A stretch of DNA of 10,072 nucleotides from Nitrospina sp. (lineage in GTDB: Bacteria > Nitrospinota > Nitrospinia > Nitrospinales > Nitrospinaceae). Under the pieces are notes generated by a model. It saw nothing but the letters and a program-made list of their open reading frames with translations, did not search any database and was not told the origin of the DNA. The position numbers and the translations under genes were made by a program. Location of the stretch: the NCBI GenBank assembly GCA_004357365.1, contig SMVT01000080.1, positions 1-10,072 of the forward strand, read 5' to 3'. Positions 1 to 6,520 of the stretch are shown here, piece by piece. How positions within the stretch are numbered: the stretch's first letter is position 1; the number at the start of each line of letters is the position of its first letter.

Positions 1-93
1 CCCCTCTTTTTAAAGAGGGGTTGGGGTGATTTAGCGCCGCAGGAGGCGCAGGGAAAACCTCAAATCCCCCCGGCCCCCTTCAAGAAGGGGGGA
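1..93. repeat. Nested palindromic intergenic repeat, cut by the left edge
   Basis: Three hairpins lie in a row. The first has 9-nt arms (CCCCTCTTT at 1-9, AAAGAGGGG at 12-20). The second is small (GCGCC at 34-38, GGCGC at 45-49). The third has 8-nt arms (CCCCCTTC at 74-81, GAAGGGGG at 84-91). The outer two are also imperfect inverted copies of each other: GGGGTTGGGGTGATTT at 17-32 pairs with AAATCCCCCCGGCCCC at 62-77 at about 13 of 16 positions. The whole unit can therefore fold as one long cruciform. This matches dispersed non-coding palindromic elements (REP or MITE type). No coding potential is seen. The copy may continue left of the window. Confidence 0.6.
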
Positions 94-103
94 CTCAAAA
101 CCC

Positions 104-140
104 AGATTCTTCGCTCCATTCCATTCCACGCAGAATGACA
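104..140. repeat. Probable second dispersed intergenic repeat
   Basis: AGATTCTTCGCTCC at 104-117 and GCAGAATGACA at 130-140 flank a short tandem CCATT CCATT CC tract (116-127). ATTCT (106-110) and AGAAT (132-136) form inverted ends. The combination of a GATTCTTCGCT-type start with a CAGAATGACA-type end is familiar to me from dispersed intergenic repeats in many bacterial genomes. That recognition is from memory and copy number cannot be checked here. Just to the right is a perfect 14-bp palindrome, AAAATCCGGATTTT (164-177), in an AT-rich tail that runs to the 3' end of the PHP gene. No gene is visible in 1-228. Confidence 0.4.
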
Positions 141-228
141 AGACATATTCATCGAGCAACTACAAAATCCGGATTTTTCAGATTTTATCCTGTTATCCAG
201 TCAATATTTTTTGTCAGGCCTCGACAGG

Positions 229-1119
229 CTAGGGGGAGGAGTTCCAGACTTCCTGAAAGCGCGGGAGGAACGAGTCGTCCATTTTGGTGGTGCCCAGCAG
301 ATCCGTCGTCTGGTAGGTGGTGAAGCCGTGGAAATCCCGGCTGCCGGTGGGGATCATGCCGTACTCGTCAGCGAGGTCGAGGAAGTATTGCACCTTGCCG
401 GTTTTTTCGTGGCGGGGGTAGATGCATTCCAGACCGAGCAGGCCTTGGGCCTTTAATTCCTCCATCATCCCCGGCACGTCTTCCTGTTTTCTGCCCTTTT
501 CCGGATTGTACAATGAGTAGGTTCGCTCGCCGGGATGCGCGATGACCGGCACTCCATGGCTTTCGCGCACCATGCTCAGGGCTTCTGCGATCTGCAGGTT
601 TTCCTTTTCGATATTGTATTTGACCAGGTATTTGTCGAACGCCACGTTGGTGGTTTTGACGATTCCCAGCCGGACCATCTCGCGCGCCAGATGCGGCCGC
701 GCCAGCACGCCTTCCGACGCCTTCTTCACGTTGTCGAAGGTGACAGCACCCCGGAACCGCTCCGGAATCACTTCATTGATCTTTGCGATCAATTCATGCA
801 TGCGCTCTTCGCGGGCTTCTTTCATTTTTTCGACACGGTTCCACAATGCCGGCAGAACGGACTCCAGCGATTTGAAGTAGGACAACAGGTGCAGGTTGAA
901 ATTGCGGTACTGCACGGTGATTTCGATGCCGGGAAACGCGAATATGCCGGAATCCTTCGCGGCATCCATGAACTCCGGCAGGCCCGCAAAGGTATCGTGA
1001 TCGGTGAGCGCCATGATGCCCACGCCGTTTTGCTTGCCGATGCCGATCAATTCCGCGGGTGCAAATTCGCCGTCGGAAAAGATGGAGTGCATGTGAATTT
1101 CGGATTTGCGGGCGGTCAT
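229..1119 (-). CDS. PHP-domain metal-dependent phosphoesterase (YciV/TrpH/RNase AM family)
   Basis: This is a PHP-fold hydrolase of 296 residues, probably cytosolic. The metal ligands expected for the family are all visible, numbering from the ATG at 1119: H9 and H11 in IHMHS, D40 and H41 in LTDHD, E66 in PGIEIT, H77 in NLHLLSYF, H143 in RPHLAR, H195 in VIAHPG, and D262 and H264 in SRDFHG. Characterised members hydrolyse 3',5'-nucleoside bisphosphates and trim RNA 5' ends; the substrate here is inferred. The frame stays open to an ATG at 1239, with another ATG at 1170. I chose 1119 because it puts HxH near residue 10, as in relatives, and gives a length close to E. coli YciV. No candidate start has a strong ribosome binding site. 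The gene is divergent from the tetraheme lipoprotein gene and ends in a repeat-rich spacer. Confidence 0.88.
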   Translation of the reverse strand: MTARKSEIHMHSIFSDGEFAPAELIGIGKQNGVGIMALTDHDTFAGLPEFMDAAKDSGIFAFPGIEITVQYRNFNLHLLSYFKSLESVLPALWNRVEKMKEAREERMHELIAKINEVIPERFRGAVTFDNVKKASEGVLARPHLAREMVRLGIVKTTNVAFDKYLVKYNIEKENLQIAEALSMVRESHGVPVIAHPGERTYSLYNPEKGRKQEDVPGMMEELKAQGLLGLECIYPRHEKTGKVQYFLDLADEYGMIPTGSRDFHGFTTYQTTDLLGTTKMDDSFLPRFQEVWNSSP

Positions 1120-1239
1120 GGTCCTCGTCAGGAAAATACGGTTGGGAATAGTGTTCCGCTTTTCATCCATACTAACTGCTTTCCCTTGGAAAAGAAACCG
1201 ATCGCCGGGAAATCCGCCGTTTTCCGGGACCTCTTTCAT

Positions 1240-1268
1240 TTCCCAACGACTGGGCCTTGTTGTAAAAT
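1240..1268 (+). promoter_or_regulatory. Candidate promoter for the tetraheme lipoprotein gene
   Basis: TTCCCA (1240-1245, four of six matches to TTGACA) is followed after 17 nt by TAAAAT (1263-1268, five of six matches to TATAAT). A transcript starting near 1275 would have a leader of about 38 nt before the TTG start at 1313. This divergent spacer is the only non-coding DNA upstream of the rightward cluster. It is a consensus match only. Confidence 0.35.
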
Positions 1269-1297
1269 CATTAACTCAGGGTTTTACTCCTAACTTC

Positions 1298-1304
1298 GAA
1301 AGGA
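1298..1304 (+). promoter_or_regulatory. Ribosome binding site that fixes a TTG start
   Basis: GAAAGGA lies 8 nt upstream of the TTG at 1313. No ATG or GTG in this frame is equally well placed, and the TTG gives a well-formed lipoprotein signal peptide. The site decides the start of the following gene. Confidence 0.6.
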
Positions 1305-1312
1305 CCGCCCCC

Positions 1313-2653
1313 TTGCGCCCGCTCCACAAAACCAGGAACGCCTTCCGGACAGCCGCCGGCCTGATAATCGCTCTACTGATGGGCTGTACCGCACTTCCCG
1401 AGTCCACCGAATCCCGGTCCGGAGACCTTTTGATCGTCTATTCGGGAAACGTCCTCGGCGAGCTCAAGCCCTGTGGGTGCGACCAGGAGGAGGACCAGGG
1501 CGGCATCGAACGCCGGATGGGTTACCTGAAGCAGGTGCTCCTCCGGGAGCCCAACACACTGCTTGTCGATCTCGGAGACAACTTCAAGGAATCCACCCGG
1601 CAGGGCAAACTCAAGGCGCGCACTCTGATGCAGGCCCTGGCGAAAATGAACTACGACGCCGTGACCCTGGGCGACAAGGACCTGCTGTACGGCAACCGGT
1701 TTCTCAGCGGCATCCAAAACATCCCGTGGGTGGCGGCCAACCTGCAATTGGAAGGACTCACCCTCGCCGCTTCCCGGACCAAGGTTCTGGACAACGGCTT
1801 AAGGGTATTCATCACCGCGGTGGCCGATCCGGATCTTTTTTATACCTCGTCCGATTCCAACGTATCGCTGAGCGATCCCCGGGCGGCATTGCAGGCGCAA
1901 CTGGCAAAAGCCCGTCACAGTGAGACGCCGGATCTGGTAGTGGTCCTCACCCACATGACCCGGGAAAAGGGATTGACGTTCCTGGATGTGCCCGGCGTGG
2001 ACGTGGTCATCAACGGCCACATCGAAAAAGACGGCGATGTGATCGATATGGTTCCGGTAAACAGGGAAGGAAAAATTTTCGTTCAGCCCGGCCCGCTGGG
2101 GCAGAAAATGGGGGAGCTCAGGGTTCGCATCCATAAAGACGGCGGGAAAACCTATCAGCAGAAAATGGTCCGGCTGGGGTCGAAAGCGCCGATGGACCCG
2201 GAAATGACGCAGTTGTATGACGCCTACAACGCTGAAGTCGAAGAGCTGTTCATGGCGACGCTGGCCGCCAAGCGCAAGAAAAAACACAACCGGGTGTTCG
2301 CGACAGAGCAGACCTGCCTGACCTGTCACGCGCAGGAACATGCCATCTGGTCGCAATCCGGCCATGGCCGGGCTTATCAGGCCCTGCAGGAAGTCAACAA
2401 ATCGTTCGATCCGGAGTGCCTGGTCTGCCACACCACCGGCTTCGGACAACCGGGCGGGTTCATCAGCGAAATCGATACGCCGGAACTTAAAAACGTGCAA
2501 TGCGAAATGTGCCACGGGACGCGCCTGGCGCATTCCCAAAACCCGCAAGGGGGATTCGCGAAGGAGGCCAACGCGGCCTGCGGACGGTGCCACGTCAAAA
2601 AACATAGCCCGAAATTCAATTTCAGCCGGTATTGGCCCCGAATCCGCCATTAA
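1313..2653 (+). CDS. 5'-nucleotidase/UshA-like phosphoesterase-fold lipoprotein fused to a tetraheme cytochrome c554-type domain
   Basis: The product is 446 residues from a TTG start preceded by GAAAGGA. A basic N-terminus and hydrophobic stretch end in lipobox L-M-G-C (Cys25), so it is probably a lipid-anchored envelope protein. Residues about 35-315 follow the UshA/5'-nucleotidase layout: YSGNVLGELKPCGC, VDLGDNF, TLGDKDLLYG, VVLTHM and VINGHIEK. The usual metal-binding signatures are altered: the NDxHG-type motif reads GNVLG, and GNHEFD reads GDKDLL. Phosphatase activity is therefore doubtful. Residues 335-427 hold four CXXCH heme sites (CLTCH, CLVCH, CEMCH, CGRCH), and the end HSPKFNF..YWP resembles cytochrome c554-like domains. 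It probably transfers electrons; its partner is unknown. The in-frame ORF extends back to 1106, but that part overlaps the divergent PHP gene. A DsbA-like gene follows after 79 nt. Confidence 0.85.
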   Translation: MRPLHKTRNAFRTAAGLIIALLMGCTALPESTESRSGDLLIVYSGNVLGELKPCGCDQEEDQGGIERRMGYLKQVLLREPNTLLVDLGDNFKESTRQGKLKARTLMQALAKMNYDAVTLGDKDLLYGNRFLSGIQNIPWVAANLQLEGLTLAASRTKVLDNGLRVFITAVADPDLFYTSSDSNVSLSDPRAALQAQLAKARHSETPDLVVVLTHMTREKGLTFLDVPGVDVVINGHIEKDGDVIDMVPVNREGKIFVQPGPLGQKMGELRVRIHKDGGKTYQQKMVRLGSKAPMDPEMTQLYDAYNAEVEELFMATLAAKRKKKHNRVFATEQTCLTCHAQEHAIWSQSGHGRAYQALQEVNKSFDPECLVCHTTGFGQPGGFISEIDTPELKNVQCEMCHGTRLAHSQNPQGGFAKEANAACGRCHVKKHSPKFNFSRYWPRIRH

Positions 2654-2695
2654 TTTTTCCTGCAGAAGAGATAGCGCAGAAGCCCACTTTTTTCA

Positions 2696-2701
2696 TATAA
2701 T
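2696..2701 (+). promoter_or_regulatory. Candidate -10 box upstream of the dsbA-like gene
   Basis: A perfect TATAAT sits in the 79-nt gap, 31 nt before the ATG at 2733. No convincing -35 box is found at 16-18 nt upstream. It may provide an extra internal start for the dsbA-ctp pair, or may be chance in an AT-rich gap. Confidence 0.3.
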
Positions 2702-2732
2702 AGGTAGATCACCAATTTTATTGGGAGAGCTC

Positions 2733-3395
2733 ATGAAATACGCCACCGCATTAATGGTTGCCTGTATGTTTTTAATCCCCCCCGGCGGGTTCGCCGAAGA
2801 GGGTCATGCCCCGAAGGTCAAATTGGATAAAGTGCCCGGAATCGAGGGCAGGTACCAACTGGTGGGCAAAGCCGACGGCCTCAAAGGGGCCCGGCAAATC
2901 GAAATGCTGGAGTTCTTCAATTACTCCTGCGGCCATTGCTACGATTTTCTGAAAACATCCCAACGGCTCCATAAGAAATTCAAGGGAAAACTCCTGCACC
3001 GGAAATCTCCCATTTACTGGGGCCAGCAAAACCCTTATCCGGCGATGGCGTTTTACATTTCCGACGAGCAGGGAGTGGAAAAGAAATTCACCCAGGAGTT
3101 GTTCGACACCAATTTCCAGTTGAATATCAACATCTTCCAGCCGCGGGTCATCAAACTTCTGGCCCGGGATTACGGCATCGAAAAGGAAATGATTGAAGGC
3201 ATGCAGTCGGCTAGCATCCAGGCCAAGGTGCAGCGGTCGTTGGCCCTGTGGGAAAAGTACCAGGGCCAGGAAACGCCGACGGTGATCATCAACAAAACTC
3301 TCAGAGTAACTCCGAGTATTTCCGGAGGCAATGTCGACCAGATGACGGACAATCTGGAAGTTATTTTTAACTCGATTCTCAACCCGCAACCCTGA
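2733..3395 (+). CDS. dsbA: DsbA-family thiol:disulfide oxidoreductase, exported
   Basis: The product is 220 residues. The ATG at 2733 has GGAG 5 nt upstream (2724-2727). Residues 1-21 form a signal peptide with likely cleavage near GGFA-EE. The thioredoxin fold is marked by the active site FFNYSCGHCYDF (CGHC at 66-69), a DsbA-type helical insertion (about 95-170), and the cis-proline loop ETPTVIIN (Pro182). Length and CGHC are close to E. coli DsbA (CPHC), which oxidises cysteine pairs in the periplasm. Whether it acts as an oxidase or in another role cannot be told from sequence. It sits between a tetraheme lipoprotein and a Ctp protease. The ctp gene starts 2 nt after its stop, so the two are almost certainly co-transcribed. 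The symbol denotes the family, not proven orthology. Confidence 0.88.
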   Translation: MKYATALMVACMFLIPPGGFAEEGHAPKVKLDKVPGIEGRYQLVGKADGLKGARQIEMLEFFNYSCGHCYDFLKTSQRLHKKFKGKLLHRKSPIYWGQQNPYPAMAFYISDEQGVEKKFTQELFDTNFQLNINIFQPRVIKLLARDYGIEKEMIEGMQSASIQAKVQRSLALWEKYQGQETPTVIINKTLRVTPSISGGNVDQMTDNLEVIFNSILNPQP

Positions 3396-3397
3396 AT

Positions 3398-4975
3398 ATG
3401 ATGCGCCCGATCCGCCGCCAAAAATTATTATGGGGGATGACCCTCGTTCTTCTCACGTTGCTTTGGACCCACCCGTTGGGGTTTCAATCCAGCGGACCGT
3501 TCCAGGCCCCCTCCGCCCACGCCGGATTTTTCAACAACGATCTGGATATATTCGAGGAAGTGTTGCAACTGGTGGCCGGCAATTATGTATACCCGCCCGA
3601 TTACAAAAAACTGTTCACCGCGGCGATTGCCGAAATGATCGGCCAGGTGGAAAAGAAAAAACTTTCTGTGTCTCCCGTCTATTCCGGGCAGGTTCTGGAG
3701 AAAAACGGCAAGCGCTACAGCTACCGGTTGACCTTCAACAAAAATGAAAATCTGCAGGCCCTGCGCGGCGTTTTCGAGTTCCTTCACCGCGAATTCCAGG
3801 GCGAGGTGTCCAAGAAGGACCTGGAGTCGGCGAGCATCCTCGGCCTGATGAACTCTCTGGACCCCTATTCGGTTTATATGAACCCGGAGGAATTTGAGGC
3901 GTCCATGCGGGACACCGAGGGCCAGTACGGAGGGGTGGGCATGGTCATCACCCTGGTGGACAACAAGTTGACTGTGGTGCGGGTCATCAAAAACTCCCCC
4001 TCGGACCGGGCGGATATCCTCGCCGAGGACATCATCACGCGGGTGGACGGGCAGGAAGTGAAGGGCATGCGGATTCAGGAGCTGGCGGCAAAACTCCGGG
4101 GCTACCCCAACACCCAGGTGGACATCGATGTCTACCGGCCCTCCACCAAGGTGATCCAGTTGATCACACTGACGCGTGAAATCATCTCCATCGAAACGGT
4201 TCAATATAAAAACCTGGGGGACCGCACGGGTTACATCCGCATCACCAGTTTTTCCAAGCAAACCAACGACCAGCTGGAAGAGGCCCTCGAACAGGGAAAA
4301 CGGGACGATATCCAGGCGCTCATTCTGGACTTGCGCAACAACCCCGGCGGTCTGCTGAGCCAATCCGTCAAAGTGGCCAGCCACTTCCTCGAGGAGGGGC
4401 AGTTGATCGTTTACACGCAGGGGCGGGACCGGGACGACAAGCAAACCTACGAATCCCTGTACGACGAGCGCTGGAACAAAAAACCGCTGGCGGTGTTGAT
4501 CAACAACCACAGCGCCAGCGCCTCGGAAATTGTCGCGGGCTCCCTCAAAGATACCGGTAAGGCGCTGATCCTGGGAGAACACTCTTACGGCAAGGGATCG
4601 GTCCAGACCATTTTCCGCATGAGCGACGGGTCCGGCATGCGCCTCACCACGTCCAAATATTACACGCCTTCGGGCATCGACATCTCCACCCACGGGATCC
4701 TTCCGGAAATTAGAATCGAGCGGGACATCACCGGCCCGACCGGCGATCCGTCGCCGGATCATAAAAAGACAGCCTCATTCCCGGCGGGCCAGCCCATCGT
4801 GGTGAAGGAATCGGAGCTTCAGGAATTTCTAAAGAAAAAAGGCGAAACGATCAACGAGGAAACGGATCTGCTGGTGGCTTTTGCTAAAATGGCCATCAAT
4901 AATCCACCCCAGCCGACCAAGGGCCACGCCCTGGCCAAAGCGAGAGCGCTGGCGGAGGACATGCACCATTATTGA
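3398..4975 (+). CDS. ctpA: C-terminal processing protease, S41 family (CtpA/Prc type)
   Basis: The product is 525 residues with an N-terminal signal or anchor (hydrophobic 10-24, possible cleavage near AHA at 40-42). It is a periplasmic serine protease that recognises C-termini through its PDZ domain. A helical region (50-140) leads to the family motif LMNSLDPYSVYM (150-161). The PDZ domain (about 176-262) contains QYGGVGMVI. In the S41 core (275-440), DLRNNPGG is at 311-318, the catalytic serine is S374 in HSASASEIVAG, and the lysine is K399 in SYGKGS. The 25-residue Ser-Lys spacing matches the family. The tail after 445 is charged and low in complexity. About 65 residues separate the N-terminal NYVYPPDYKKLF segment from LDPYS, longer than in many Ctp proteins. 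The start has no clear ribosome binding site and lies 2 nt after dsbA, suggesting translational coupling. ATG at 3401 is an equal alternative. Confidence 0.93.
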   Translation: MMRPIRRQKLLWGMTLVLLTLLWTHPLGFQSSGPFQAPSAHAGFFNNDLDIFEEVLQLVAGNYVYPPDYKKLFTAAIAEMIGQVEKKKLSVSPVYSGQVLEKNGKRYSYRLTFNKNENLQALRGVFEFLHREFQGEVSKKDLESASILGLMNSLDPYSVYMNPEEFEASMRDTEGQYGGVGMVITLVDNKLTVVRVIKNSPSDRADILAEDIITRVDGQEVKGMRIQELAAKLRGYPNTQVDIDVYRPSTKVIQLITLTREIISIETVQYKNLGDRTGYIRITSFSKQTNDQLEEALEQGKRDDIQALILDLRNNPGGLLSQSVKVASHFLEEGQLIVYTQGRDRDDKQTYESLYDERWNKKPLAVLINNHSASASEIVAGSLKDTGKALILGEHSYGKGSVQTIFRMSDGSGMRLTTSKYYTPSGIDISTHGILPEIRIERDITGPTGDPSPDHKKTASFPAGQPIVVKESELQEFLKKKGETINEETDLLVAFAKMAINNPPQPTKGHALAKARALAEDMHHY

Positions 4976-5020
4976 ATCTTAAACCATACCGAGTGGTCTT
5001 CAATCTGGAGTGAAGCGGCA

Positions 5021-5263
5021 ATGAACATCATCGATATCGATTACGACCAAGGGATCGTCCAAAGCGACTTCAAGGAGTGGCAGATCGTGTGCAACGATTC
5101 CAACAAATTCCTGTTATTGCAACGCGAGGAAAATGGCCGGTTTCATGCGGCCGAAGCGGACGTGAAAAAGAAACATATTTGGGAGGTCAAGGAGATCACC
5201 TTCCGCGCCCCCGAGGGGGAAAAATACGTGTTCGACGAAGACTCGGGCATCATCAAAATCTGA
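5021..5263 (+). CDS. Small acidic hypothetical protein
   Basis: This is an 80-residue protein that I do not recognise. The ATG at 5021 has GGAG 10 nt upstream (5007-5010). It lies 45 nt after the protease gene on the same strand, so it may be the last gene of that cluster. It has no signal peptide or membrane segment. The sequence alternates hydrophobic and charged residues (IDIDYDQGIVQSD, WQIVCNDSNKFLLLQRE, KYVFDEDSGIIKI), which suggests a small beta-rich cytosolic protein. There is one cysteine (position 24) and no metal or nucleotide motif. Coding status rests on spacing, strand and composition. It ends 19 nt from the 3' end of the convergent LRR gene, and no clear terminator is visible between them. 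Confidence 0.65.
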   Translation: MNIIDIDYDQGIVQSDFKEWQIVCNDSNKFLLLQREENGRFHAAEADVKKKHIWEVKEITFRAPEGEKYVFDEDSGIIKI

Positions 5264-5282
5264 ACTTCTGAAATCTCATCCA

Positions 5283-5870
5283 TCAAAACAACTTCAACGA
5301 TTTGAAGTGAGCCAGCTCTTTTCTGAGGGTGTCCTTGGTCTTGCTGGCGAGAAAGTTGCCACGCAGGTCCAGCTTCCTCAATTTGGGGAAGGTTTTGGTC
5401 TTGGCAAACGCCAGGCCCCCGGCATCCCGCACCTCGTTCCAGCCCAGACTCAGTTTTTCGAGTTTGGAAAACGCCTCCGATTCCGCTAGCGCCACGGTGC
5501 CGTTGTCCAGCAGATAATTGTGTTTCAACTCCAGCGACCTGAGTTGGCCGAAGAATTTGGATTGGGCCATCAAGCGGGCGCCTTTTTCCGATATTTTGTT
5601 GTAGCGCAGGTCCAGTTTGGTCACTTTCTTGAGGAAATCCTTGGTGAGCAAAAGTTCCAACCCCTCGTCACCGATTTTTTTCCCGGACAGGTTTAAAGTC
5701 TTTCCGTTGGCGGAGAGCCCCTCACCGAATATTTTTTCGTAATCCAAATCCGTCTGGTCGAAGACGTCCTTCTGATCGAAGAACTGCGCCTGCACACCTG
5801 CCACCGGGAATCCCGCCATCAAGGCCGCCATCAACAGGCAGGAACATAAAAATTTCAGGGGACGGGTCAA
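5283..5870 (-). CDS. Exported leucine-rich-repeat protein
   Basis: The product is 195 residues from a TTG start. GAGGA (5878-5882 on the plus strand), inside the end of the preceding gene, lies 7 nt upstream. Residues 1-28 form a signal peptide (positive RPLK, hydrophobic core, likely cleavage after GVQA). The mature part has about five leucine-rich repeats of ribonuclease-inhibitor type, with the pattern LxxLxLxxNxIxxxGxxxLAxSxxF; examples are VTKLDLRYNKISEKG and LEKLSLGWNEVRDAG. Successive repeats are exactly 27 residues apart. LRR solenoids normally bind other proteins; the partner is unknown and no enzymatic domain is present. The gene is 3 nt downstream of a second LRR gene, and the two are probably one operon. 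The in-frame ATGs further in would destroy the signal peptide, which supports the TTG. Confidence 0.85.
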   Translation of the reverse strand: MTRPLKFLCSCLLMAALMAGFPVAGVQAQFFDQKDVFDQTDLDYEKIFGEGLSANGKTLNLSGKKIGDEGLELLLTKDFLKKVTKLDLRYNKISEKGARLMAQSKFFGQLRSLELKHNYLLDNGTVALAESEAFSKLEKLSLGWNEVRDAGGLAFAKTKTFPKLRKLDLRGNFLASKTKDTLRKELAHFKSLKLF

Positions 5871-5873
5871 CGG

Positions 5874-6404
5874 TTAATCCTCGTCATCTTCATCCAAAGC
5901 ATCTTCATATTCGAACTCGTCCATGTCGTCCACATACAAGTGGCAGAGACGGGTCCGGCATTTGGCCTTTTTTAATGCCTCGATCCCTTCGCGCCGCACC
6001 CGGTTGGAGCTGATGTACAGATGGGTGACTTTGGTCAGGATCTCGGATTCGGCAATGGCGATCGCCCCTTCGTCCTCGATAAGATTTCCATAGAGCCCCA
6101 GCTTTTTCAGCCGGGTAAAATGGGGAGAGGAGGCGATGGCCTTCACCCCGTCGTCGCTGATGACGTTGCCGTACAGGTCGAGCTCGGTCAGGTTCTTGAA
6201 ATATTCGCAGTTGGCGATATCCTTCACCCCTTCATCGCTGATATTGTTGTTGGGCAAACGCAACGACCGCAGTTTGCCGCGCTTCAGTTGGGGGGACTGG
6301 GTGACTTCGCGCGCGCCCTTGTCTCCCAGGTTATAATTGCTGAGGTCCAGACTGCGTTTGTCCGGACTCAGAAACTGTTGAATCAAATATTCGACACTGG
6401 CCAC
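5874..6404 (-). CDS. Leucine-rich-repeat protein without signal peptide, acidic tail
   Basis: The product is 176 residues from a GTG start. AGAAGGA (6412-6418 on the plus strand) lies 7 nt upstream, and no ATG in this frame lies nearby. At least four repeats follow one another with an exact 27-residue period (starting LRSLRL, LTELDL, LKKLGL, VTHLYI), plus a more divergent N-terminal one around LDLSNYNLGDKG. The consensus LxxLxLxxNxIxDxGxxAIAxS matches that of the downstream LRR protein, so the two are probably paralogues. There is no signal peptide, and the start reads MASVEYLIQQFLSPDK, so it is presumably cytosolic. The C-terminus is strongly acidic (DDMDEFEYEDALDEDDED). Its function is unknown; protein binding is the usual role of such solenoids. 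It is the first gene of the two-gene LRR operon. Confidence 0.87.
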   Translation of the reverse strand: MASVEYLIQQFLSPDKRSLDLSNYNLGDKGAREVTQSPQLKRGKLRSLRLPNNNISDEGVKDIANCEYFKNLTELDLYGNVISDDGVKAIASSPHFTRLKKLGLYGNLIEDEGAIAIAESEILTKVTHLYISSNRVRREGIEALKKAKCRTRLCHLYVDDMDEFEYEDALDEDDED

Positions 6405-6411
6405 AGTTCCA

Positions 6412-6418
6412 TCCTTCT
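6412..6418 (-). promoter_or_regulatory. Ribosome binding site that fixes a GTG start
   Basis: Read on the minus strand this is AGAAGGA, 7 nt before the GTG at 6404. An ATG at 6412 overlaps the site but is in another frame and soon reaches a stop. This supports GTG as the start of the cytosolic LRR gene. Confidence 0.6.
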
Positions 6419-6481
6419 GTTATAGACCCGGCCGCTAAACGCGCCTGACTATTTCTTAATAAAATCGGGTAAGTGGAGGCA

Positions 6482-6490
6482 AGTATATCA
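6482..6490 (-). promoter_or_regulatory. Candidate extended -10 promoter of the LRR operon
   Basis: The minus strand reads TGATATACT: TATACT (five of six matches to TATAAT) preceded by the TGn extended -10 element. No good -35 box is visible, as is common for extended -10 promoters. Transcription from near 6475 would give a leader of about 70 nt before the GTG at 6404. It lies between the permease remnant and the LRR genes. Confidence 0.4.
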
Positions 6491-6520
6491 CAGGTTGGCA
6501 GGATATTTTTAAGCGCCGGA

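Noticed and set aside
164..177. AAAATCCGGATTTT as a terminator of the PHP gene
   Set aside because: The palindrome can form only a very short stem with almost no loop and lies more than 50 nt past the stop, so it is a poor intrinsic terminator.
535..1293. 252-codon open frame on the plus strand
   Set aside because: It is antisense to the PHP gene and shows no domain.
1106..1312. N-terminal extension of the tetraheme protein from a TTG at 1106
   Set aside because: The extension overlaps the divergent PHP gene, has no signal-peptide character and would bury the lipobox 94 residues into the protein. The TTG at 1313 has a ribosome binding site and a proper lipoprotein signal.
1799..2650. 283-codon open frame on the minus strand
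   Set aside because: It is antisense to the tetraheme protein, whose four CXXCH motifs prove the plus-strand frame.
2340..2732. N-terminal extension of the DsbA-like frame
   Set aside because: It overlaps the heme-binding region of the upstream gene in another frame. The ATG at 2733 has GGAG and starts a signal peptide.
4742..4760. Palindromic GGCGATCCGTCGCC/GATCCGTCGCCGGATC inside ctpA
   Set aside because: It lies within coding sequence in a low-complexity Gly/Pro/Asp linker, so it is more likely a codon effect than a regulatory or recombination site.
3428..4762. 444-codon open frame on the minus strand
   Set aside because: It is antisense to the S41 protease, whose PDZ and catalytic motifs are clear. 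It is a compositional shadow.
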